DNA of 64,000 nt from DTBU01 sp964568845 (GTDB lineage Archaea > Thermoproteota > CALKCG01 > B24): assembly GCA_964568845.1 (NCBI GenBank), contig CAZMSC010000005.1, positions 6,746 to 70,745 of the forward strand, given 5' to 3'. The notes under the pieces were generated by a model that did not search any database, was not told the DNA's origin, and worked only from the letters and a program-made list of their open reading frames with translations. The translations under genes were made by a program, and so were the position numbers. Shown here piece after piece: positions 60,295 through 64,000 of the stretch; position 1 is the stretch's first letter; the number at the start of each line of letters is the position of its first letter.

Positions 60295-61806
60295 TCAGCC
60301 CATTACACGTATAGATACCTCTGTAAAGCCAGCTTTCCTACCAATTCTCTCAAGTTTTCTAAGGTATTTTCTGGTTATCGTAGAATAGGATTCTTTAGAG
60401 ACGTAGATTTCTAAAACGCCTCCATTTACTTCAACTCTATACGCGCCCTCCATATGTCTTCGTAGTAGTGCGTTGACGCTGTTCAATATCGTCTGTTCTT
60501 TAGAGCTTTTACGTTTGATAGGTATTACGAACGTCTTCTCACCGAAAACGTACATTTCGTATTCAGGTTCCTCTGTTAAGAAGTCTCTTACAACTACGAC
60601 GGGTCTTGCGAGATCCGCCTCCTTCAATCCATGTGGGACTTTAACTACACTTTCAACGCTGTAGACTTTAGCAACCTCCCCATCCTTCATAAATATGACC
60701 GTGTCTATTATTGAAGGTATCATACCTAACTCTACCCTACCTACAAAACGTTGAATAGCATCGATAGCGGTTGTAGCGTGTACTACCCCAACCATGCCCA
60801 CCCCTGAGAGCCTCAAATCTGCGTATAGTTTAAAATCATCGGTATCGCGCATTTCGTCAAAAATCGTGTAATCTGGCCTGCTCAAGAGTAGGACGTCGTG
60901 GATTTCTTGAGATCCTCCCATAACTTTAGAGTACTGCGTAACTTCATCTGGAAGTTGAAGATCTCTAGGTGCTTCAATCGTTTTAACAATTTTCTCACCT
61001 CTAAGGTAGAACTCTGCTAGGGCTTGGGCGAATGTCGATTTACCCATGCCAGGGGCTCCGGCGATAAGTATACCCTCAGCCTGCTCAGCAAGCCTCTTCA
61101 GAAGCTTACTGGGGAGATTGTAATCTTCAAGGTGTCTATATATTATGGGCCTCACGGCGGTTAACTCTAAACCATCACTAAAAGGTGGTCTAGCTACAAC
61201 GATTCTGTATGCTCCTAGTTGAATTATCGTCGACCCATTCCTATCGGTCTCTATAAATCCTTCTCCGGCTCTAGCTCTACTTAGGACATCGTTTATAATA
61301 TCTTCAAGGTCTTTCTTCAACAACGGCTTATCGTGCAGTACTTCAAATGTCCATCTACCGGGTCTGCCTTTTTTAACCCTTGGAGGCAACCCCTCCTTCA
61401 GATGTACGGACATAACACCGTCTTTGAAAAACTCATCTAAACACCTTTCAGCTTGAGCCTTTTCATATAATGCTTTTATTCCAAGAGCTTTAGCGATGGT
61501 TGCCGAAACGTAGTCTGATGTAACGATTGTTGAATTAGCTTTCAAGGCAAGTTCTCTTAAAGCTTCTTTCGGGTCTAAATTGGGGTCTCCATTTAAAACC
61601 TCGAATTTTAAACCTAAATTTTCAGCCACTTTACGGGCGTTTTCAAGCTCTTCCAACCCTCTGAAGTCGCCGTTTAAAGCTTTATGTTCAAGCCTCCTAA
61701 TTATGGAACTATGTACTAAGATTCTACCCTTTATTCTTCCATCTAGGATAAGTCTAGATAATAGGCCGCTTTCAACAGCCACCTCGTCTGGTAGGTACGT
61801 TTCCAT
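60295..61806 (-). CDS. PIN domain - PilT/VirB11-like ATPase - KH protein
   Basis: The 503-residue protein has an N-terminal PIN-like domain (about 1-130, ending VTSDYVSATIAKALGIKAL), a secretion-type ATPase with GAPGMGKST (about 253-260), DEMRDTDDF and VHATTAIDAIQRF, and a C-terminal KH-like segment (VEVNGGVLEIYVSKESYSTI...). This composite is widespread in archaea and its role is not established; RNA or DNA processing has been suggested. It separates purE from purQ. Confidence 0.88.
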   Translation of the reverse strand: METYLPDEVAVESGLLSRLILDGRIKGRILVHSSIIRRLEHKALNGDFRGLEELENARKVAENLGLKFEVLNGDPNLDPKEALRELALKANSTIVTSDYVSATIAKALGIKALYEKAQAERCLDEFFKDGVMSVHLKEGLPPRVKKGRPGRWTFEVLHDKPLLKKDLEDIINDVLSRARAGEGFIETDRNGSTIIQLGAYRIVVARPPFSDGLELTAVRPIIYRHLEDYNLPSKLLKRLAEQAEGILIAGAPGMGKSTFAQALAEFYLRGEKIVKTIEAPRDLQLPDEVTQYSKVMGGSQEIHDVLLLSRPDYTIFDEMRDTDDFKLYADLRLSGVGMVGVVHATTAIDAIQRFVGRVELGMIPSIIDTVIFMKDGEVAKVYSVESVVKVPHGLKEADLARPVVVVRDFLTEEPEYEMYVFGEKTFVIPIKRKSSKEQTILNSVNALLRRHMEGAYRVEVNGGVLEIYVSKESYSTITRKYLRKLERIGRKAGFTEVSIRVMG

Positions 61807-61925
61807 TTTAGAAAATCTAGGTATTTGAATAAAAGTTCTATTTATAAATCTTTCTTAGAAAAGGGGACTGTGTTGAGAAGTAAGCCGGATAAAAAACCTT
61901 ACTATGACGTCTAAAACGGTTTTTC

Positions 61926-62726
61926 TCAAATGAGATTTCTAACAACATTATTTATTATGGTCTTGAAGAATAGTAAACCGTCTGGTTCTGGATTTGAATA
62001 AAACCTAGTCCAGCTTGGGTGAAGATGTTGATGTACGTACTTCTCAGGATGGGGCATTAAGCCCAGAACATTACCATCAGCATTACATATACCTGCAATA
62101 TCATTCATAGATCCGTTTGGGTTCCAAGGATGTCCAATAGCTCTACCATGAGGGTCTACATACCTGAAAACTACGTATCCCTCTTCTTCAAGCCGTTTAA
62201 TCGTATTTTCTGAAGCGATAAACCTTCCCTCAGCGTGGTTTACAGGGACATAGAGTACTTTAGAATTTAAGCCTCTCGTTAAGATGCATCTACAATTTTC
62301 TTCATGCCTCATATAGATCCACCTGTCTACAAACAAGCCTTTTTCATTCAAAGCCAATGTAACCTCCTGCTTCAGAAACGGTTTTTCAAACGCTGGTAAT
62401 AGCCCTGCTTTGACTAAAGCCTGAAAACCGTTACATATACCTATTATCGCCCTGCCTTCGCTCAAAAAACTCTCAATATCTCTTCTAAGTCTATACTTAA
62501 GCTGATTGGCTAAGAGTTTACCTGCTCCCAAATCATCTCCATAGCTGAAGCCTCCCGGTATGCAGAAGATGTGATAATCGTTTAAGTCAACTTCGCCTCT
62601 TAAAAGTTCGTTTAAGTGTGCGAGCGTCGCCTCAGCATTAACCATATGGAAGGCCTCAACGGTTTCTAAATCGCAATTTGTACCCTCAACCCTAAGCACC
62701 AACACTTTAACAATAGACGAGCCCAT
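61926..62726 (-). CDS. purQ: Phosphoribosylformylglycinamidine synthase glutaminase PurQ
   Basis: The 266-residue protein has the class I glutaminase nucleophile Cys in IIGICNGFQALVKAG, the oxyanion GGFSYGDD, and the late His-Glu in MPHPEKY. It supplies ammonia to PurL, with PurS as bridge. Neither purL nor purS is adjacent in the window. The ATG at 62726 is 63 bases from the recombinase stop. Confidence 0.94.
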   Translation of the reverse strand: MGSSIVKVLVLRVEGTNCDLETVEAFHMVNAEATLAHLNELLRGEVDLNDYHIFCIPGGFSYGDDLGAGKLLANQLKYRLRRDIESFLSEGRAIIGICNGFQALVKAGLLPAFEKPFLKQEVTLALNEKGLFVDRWIYMRHEENCRCILTRGLNSKVLYVPVNHAEGRFIASENTIKRLEEEGYVVFRYVDPHGRAIGHPWNPNGSMNDIAGICNADGNVLGLMPHPEKYVHQHLHPSWTRFYSNPEPDGLLFFKTIINNVVRNLI

Positions 62727-62789
62727 CTATTCTATTGAAGAAAACGTAACTGTTAATGAGCTTTTAGGTGTATTTTTCCGCTTTTAAGT

Positions 62790-64000
62790 CTACTTTCTCT
62801 TCCTGAACAGCATTACTCCGTTGAAGGTGGCTACATAGTCGAATCCTGCCTCTATGAGCTTTGCGGCATCCTCTACGGTTGAAGCAGTTTTACAGTAGAA
62901 CTCGTCGCTTCCCGTATGGAAGAGGCTCTTTTCAATACTTATATAAAGCATGGTATTATCTATCCTTCTATGTCCGAGCAGCTCTTTGACGTGTATGATG
63001 TCCTTGGTCTTGTGGTACTCCATAGTAGCCTTCCAATGTCTAAACGTGTGAAAAGTTATTTTAAGAAGCCTCGGATTGCCGAGCCTTTCAGCGGCCTTCC
63101 TTCTCAGTTTGATGAATGCTGCTTTAACACTTACATCCGATGTTGGAAATACTCTCTCAGACTTCTTGGGAAGGCTGTTAAACATTTCAACAAGTCTTTC
63201 ACTTATACTAAGAATTCTAGCTCTACTCCCCTTCTCAGGCGTCACTCTAACAACCCTTCTTTCAAAATCCAGATCTGTCCACTTCAGCCTCAGAGCCTCC
63301 CCGATCCTCATCCCAGTCTCTTTCAGAAGCTGTAGGAGCGCAGCCATCTTCCTTCCAGAACTGGCTATCAGAGCGTTAAGCTCCTCCTCGGTTGGAATAA
63401 AAGGCATCCGCTCGATAGGCTTGTAACTAGGCTTCTCCCAAGAGCCTCCGACGAACTTGAGAAACGTCGTGTAGGCTGCAGCTATTGTATTCTTCGTATT
63501 TATGCTGAAGTCTGTCTTTGCCAGAAACTCCTTAACCCTCTCAGGATCCGCTAAATCTACACCTTTCCCCTCAAGAATCTTCAAATAATTTATGTATGTT
63601 TTAATTGATCTCTCGCTTCTCCCTTGCTTTAAAAGCCACAGCCCGAAGCTCGCTAGTAGCCCCTCCGATGTCTCCGTGCCCCCCGCGGGCCTTTCCCGTG
63701 CTTCTAGGGGCTTCTCCAATGTCAAGCCTCCACCTTTTTCAAACCTAGAGCCCGCCAAACCTAGGTTCTCATCTTCACTTTTTGAATAGCCGTTGGAGCT
63801 ATTTAAATCTTCGACCTCCATAGATTTGCTAAGACTATGGGGGGATGCTGCTTGTCCGTTTAAATTTCGCCTTAAACCGTTTGATGGTTCTGTGAACTTT
63901 CGGTAGCAGTCGGCGCAAATGTAAGTTTGAACCCTCTCACCACTTGGCAGTCTTCTAAACCCGTTACGCCAAACACGTGTAGAGCCGCAGTCTGGGCATC
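62790..64000 (-). CDS. Tyrosine recombinase with N-terminal zinc ribbon, partial
   Basis: From the ATG at 63821 the protein has a SAM-like core-binding domain (about 50-135) and a catalytic domain with Arg172 (GMRIGEALRL), His258 and Arg261 (HTFRHW), His284 (LGHRR) and Tyr293 (TMLYIS), the tyrosine-recombinase set. A C-terminal tail (VEDAAKLIEAGFDYV...LFRKRK) follows. The same frame has no stop from 63822 to the window edge and encodes CPDCGSTRVWRNG ... YICADCYRKF, a zinc ribbon. The real start is therefore beyond 64000. This is probably an integrase of a mobile element. Confidence 0.88.
   Translation of the reverse strand, partial: CPDCGSTRVWRNGFRRLPSGERVQTYICADCYRKFTEPSNGLRRNLNGQAASPHSLSKSMEVEDLNSSNGYSKSEDENLGLAGSRFEKGGGLTLEKPLEARERPAGGTETSEGLLASFGLWLLKQGRSERSIKTYINYLKILEGKGVDLADPERVKEFLAKTDFSINTKNTIAAAYTTFLKFVGGSWEKPSYKPIERMPFIPTEEELNALIASSGRKMAALLQLLKETGMRIGEALRLKWTDLDFERRVVRVTPEKGSRARILSISERLVEMFNSLPKKSERVFPTSDVSVKAAFIKLRRKAAERLGNPRLLKITFHTFRHWKATMEYHKTKDIIHVKELLGHRRIDNTMLYISIEKSLFHTGSDEFYCKTASTVEDAAKLIEAGFDYVATFNGVMLFRKRK

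Noticed and set aside
1..64000. tRNA, rRNA, SRP RNA, RNase P RNA or CRISPR arrays
   Set aside because: I looked for the T-loop GGTTC-type motif in the gaps and for regularly spaced repeats by eye and found none; short or divergent RNAs could be missed.

Overview
This window looks like part of a metagenome-assembled genome from an uncultivated archaeon of the TACK superphylum (Thermoproteota in the broad sense). The evidence is the complete CdvA/CdvB/CdvC cell-division set, archaeal information-processing genes (RpoL, RpoF, RpoP, TFS, aIF5A, eL21, uL16/L10e, SRP54, Csl4, aCPSF1, TiaS, Dph2, proteasome beta), a form III RuBisCO, split catalytic/structural tRNA-splicing endonuclease subunits, TATA boxes with short or absent leaders, and many GTG/TTG starts behind GGTG-type ribosome-binding sites. 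I cannot fix the class from sequence alone. Two runs of exactly 100 N mark scaffold joins. The first is flanked by an identical 55-base repeat and is probably two overlapping contig ends.

Layout. 1-18.3 kb is a carbohydrate-use island: alpha/beta hydrolases (one with two tandem domains), a GH4 glycosidase, an M14-like protein, a Gfo/Idh/MocA oxidoreductase, an OPT-like transporter, a class I aldolase, a cyclase-family hydrolase, a HAD phosphatase, two FGGY sugar kinases, a GH42 beta-galactosidase and, among them, form III RuBisCO with a perfect 19-bp palindrome over its promoter. 18.5-20.6 kb holds a VapBC pair and a membrane-anchored Lon-like protease. 20.9-28.7 kb is mixed: APS kinase, MoaB, GNAT, metallo-beta-lactamase-fold proteins, alcohol dehydrogenase, a coiled-coil protein and a PflX-like radical SAM protein. 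29-38.5 kb has the proteasome beta subunit, the transcription-termination nuclease aCPSF1, a structural EndA-like subunit, a MazG-like protein, an ArsR-controlled heterodimeric ABC exporter, a PIN-like protein, a DUF123 nuclease and aIF5A.

38.5-46.2 kb is a long minus-strand information-processing cluster: SRP54, eL21 (no ordinary start codon), RpoF, DUF655, KsgA, L10e, Dph2, a METTL5-like methylase, Csl4, RpoL, an RNase III-like protein, a DUF99-like protein and TFS. 46.3-51.7 kb has a probable box C/D sRNA, a second GH4 protein with a changed metal motif, the small RpoP gene, GlyRS, the catalytic EndA subunit and TiaS. After an MFS exporter come the division genes (53.7-57.6 kb): ESCRT-III paralogue, CdvA, winged-helix CdvB, CdvC and an Lrp-type regulator. 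57.6-62.7 kb holds purM, purC, purE and purQ with a PIN-ATPase-KH protein between purE and purQ. The right edge carries a tyrosine recombinase whose frame stays open past its first ATG into an N-terminal zinc ribbon and off the window.

How the genes work together. The left island would release, import, phosphorylate and cleave sugars, and RuBisCO there may feed a pentose-derived bisphosphate into 3-phosphoglycerate. The centre and right are mostly core gene-expression, division and purine genes. I saw no tRNA, rRNA or CRISPR array.
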